6,973 nucleotides of DNA, taken from assembly GCA_025774615.1 (NCBI GenBank), contig JALGVQ010000172.1, positions 1 to 6,973 on the forward strand. Direction: 5' to 3'. The notes under the pieces are model-generated. The model worked only from the letters and a program-made list of their open reading frames with translations, made no database searches and was not told the origin of the DNA. This DNA is from a bacterium. GTDB lineage: Bacteria > Blakebacterota > Blakebacteria > Blakebacterales > Blakebacteraceae. Positions 5,593-6,973 of this stretch are shown here, one piece after another (the first letter of the stretch is position 1; the number at the start of each line of letters is the position of its first letter). The position numbers and the translations under genes are program-made.

Positions 5593-6972
5593 CTACCGAT
5601 ACACCATCACGGTGATCATTCCCGATACGCCTCCCTGGAACTGGTTGTCCTTGAAGGCTACCCAGGGCTCCCCGTCCTCGATCGCGATCGAGGAGAAATC
5701 GATCCAATCGGGGGAGAAGGCCGCAGTACCGTAGATTGACCATGAAGATCCATCGAACTGCATTACGGTGAGCTTGCTGCTGTTGGCATTGTCCTTGAAC
5801 GAGATCCAGGGGGTGCCGTTAACGATTGTCAGAGAGGGGAGGTTGATCGTGCCCGCCGAGAATCCCTCGACTCCGACCGGGTCCCAGGTGGAACCGGTAT
5901 AGGTCACCACGGTGGCTTTGTCGTTGGCATCCCGGTATGCCAGGTATGCCTGATCAGCATGGATGGCGAGGACGGTAGAACGCACTTCACCGGTCGTGAA
6001 GCCTGCGAAACCCTCCGCGATCCAGTTGACGCTGTCGAACTTCATCACCGTTGCCTGACCGAACTCGAAAGCGTTGGCGTAGGCCCAGTCAGAGAAGGCG
6101 ACGAACGGGATGCCGACGCTGTTGATAGCCAGGGAGACCGAGGTCACCTCATCACCGCTGAAGCCGGGCGTGCCGACCGTGACCCAGTTCATTCCGTCGA
6201 ACATCTTCACGACGGCTTTGTGATCGAAACCGCCCTGGTCGGCGTAGAAAGCGTCACCATACGCGACATAGGGGGTGCCGTTGTGGATGGCAATGGAGGG
6301 AGAACTGATCTCACCCTCGGAGAAGGCCGCCGCTCCGACCAGCACCCAGTTCGAGCCATTGTACTTCATCACATTGGCCCTGTTGCTGTCGTCATAATAG
6401 GCGACGTAGGGGGTGCCACTGGCGTCGATTGCGAATGAGGGCTCATAGGCCGCTGTGGAGGTGAATCCCGCCGGTCCCAGGTTCACCCAGCTGGAACCGT
6501 CGTAGTACATGACTGTGGCCCCGAAGCTGTTCACATAATCCTGGAAGGCCACATAGGCGGTTCCGGCATGGAACCTGAGGGTGAGTTTTCCGACCTCGCC
6601 CGCGGAAAAACCCTGCGTCCCCACTGTTTTCCAGCCGGGAGGTCCTTCGATCGTGATCTCATGGGATCCTGACCAGCCCGATTCCTCACCATCACCATCT
6701 TTCACCATCGCCTTGACCTGATACGTGCCAGCTGTAGTGAACACATGAGACATCGATACTGTGGCTCCGGAAGAGACGAACGTGCTCCAATCGGACATTC
6801 CGCCATCGCCCCAGTCGAACCGGATCGAAACATCATCTCCATCGGGATCTTCAGCCGAAACAGTGAAGGTATACGATGAATCAATCAAGCCGGTTGAGGG
6901 CCCGGCAGGGGTAGAGGGTTGATCGGGACTCTCGTTCGTTCCGACCAGTTCGTCACACCCGATCGTGAGCAT
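5593..6972 (-). CDS. Lipoprotein with PKD-like domain and seven-bladed propeller
   Basis: The 459 visible residues probably lack the start of the signal peptide. The frame begins MLTIGCDELVGTN at the last bases of the window, and LTIGC resembles a lipobox, so the real start should lie upstream. Cys6 would carry the lipid; the following Asp is a retention signal in E. coli but not reliably elsewhere. Residues 17-108 look like a PKD or cadherin-like sandwich with acidic, possibly calcium-binding loops (EDPDGDD, FDWGDGG, KDGDGEE). Residues 113-459 hold seven repeats of about 46-55 residues with the pattern W..VG..GFS.GE....LAI..GTPYVAY.D....ATVM.FDGS.W. Seven copies point to a seven-bladed propeller. 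The last copy ends at TVMVYR without its DGSSW part, while the first opens with GWKTVG, so the ends should close the ring together. This suggests a surface or periplasmic binding protein. The ligand is unknown. Confidence 0.82.
   Translation of the reverse strand: MLTIGCDELVGTNESPDQPSTPAGPSTGLIDSSYTFTVSAEDPDGDDVSIRFDWGDGGMSDWSTFVSSGATVSMSHVFTTAGTYQVKAMVKDGDGEESGWSGSHEITIEGPPGWKTVGTQGFSAGEVGKLTLRFHAGTAYVAFQDYVNSFGATVMYYDGSSWVNLGPAGFTSTAAYEPSFAIDASGTPYVAYYDDSNRANVMKYNGSNWVLVGAAAFSEGEISSPSIAIHNGTPYVAYGDAFYADQGGFDHKAVVKMFDGMNWVTVGTPGFSGDEVTSVSLAINSVGIPFVAFSDWAYANAFEFGQATVMKFDSVNWIAEGFAGFTTGEVRSTVLAIHADQAYLAYRDANDKATVVTYTGSTWDPVGVEGFSAGTINLPSLTIVNGTPWISFKDNANSSKLTVMQFDGSSWSIYGTAAFSPDWIDFSSIAIEDGEPWVAFKDNQFQGGVSGMITVMVYR
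5675..5694. repeat. Perfect 20-bp palindrome inside the propeller gene
   Basis: TCCTCGATCGCGATCGAGGA is a perfect palindrome within the seventh propeller repeat, where it encodes part of SSIAIEDGEP on the minus strand. Its 12-bp centre CGATCGCGATCG also occurs in the kinase remnant at 3561-3572. It may reflect codon choice for Ile-Ala-Ile-Glu, or a motif favoured in this genome. Confidence 0.5.
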
Positions 6973-6973
6973 G

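Noticed and set aside
5959-6438. Plus-strand open frame of 159 codons opposite the propeller lipoprotein gene.
   Set aside because: It is a shadow of the repetitive minus-strand gene. Its apparent periodicity follows the propeller repeats, and it has no ribosome site or domain.
5600-6640. Regular repeats in the right part considered as a CRISPR array or DNA tandem repeat.
   Set aside because: The similarity is at protein level with variable DNA and a ~150-bp period, which is typical of propeller blades. There are no identical short repeats or spacers.

Overview
The window looks like chromosomal DNA of a Gram-negative, moderately GC-rich bacterium into which an IS91-like mobile element has landed. 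The Gram-negative call rests on a small outer-membrane-type beta-barrel with a Sec signal peptide and on a likely lipoprotein. The mix of a Hanks-type kinase fused to a TolB/PD40-like propeller, a PKD-type domain protein and a repeat propeller is common in uncultured FCB-type phyla (Krumholzibacteriota, Eisenbacteria, Latescibacterota, Zixibacteria and similar). That placement is inference only; no taxonomic marker gene is present.

Left part (1-2671). A low-GC flank (about 41% G+C by direct count over 1-150) precedes a mobile element bounded by a 16-bp inverted repeat with one mismatch (153-168 and 2656-2671). The element carries two co-directional genes: a XerC/D-like tyrosine recombinase (326-1186) and a Y2-type HUH transposase of the IS91 family (1231-2394). 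Both have complete sets of the expected catalytic residues. The recombinase start codon and its very strong Shine-Dalgarno lie inside a nest of mutually exclusive inverted repeats. The only SD-like G-run before the transposase GTG start is likewise contested by two alternative hairpins. Both look like translational throttles on the mobility proteins. A non-coding stretch of about 260 bp follows the transposase up to the right repeat.

Middle part (2672-4840). A 720-codon open frame begins just outside the right repeat. Its first ~25 codons resemble nothing recognisable. It then enters the last part of a Ser/Thr protein kinase C-lobe, a transmembrane helix and a long beta-propeller region. The kinase N-lobe and catalytic and activation loops are missing, so the gene is a 5'-truncated remnant, presumably broken by the element or by an associated rearrangement. 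The missing half is not in the left flank, so this is not a simple insertion.

Right part (4841-6973). Two genes on the minus strand converge on the kinase remnant, separated from it by a short gap with a 7-bp-stem hairpin. The upstream one (6972-5593, 5' end cut by the window edge) is a probable lipoprotein with a PKD-like domain and seven ~50-residue repeats that should form a seven-bladed propeller. The downstream one (5522-4869), 70 bp away and probably co-transcribed, is a small secreted beta-barrel-like protein of unknown function.

I see no RNA genes, CRISPR array or defence system. The most interesting material is regulatory and structural: the element's end repeats, the folded leader, and the displaced kinase junction.
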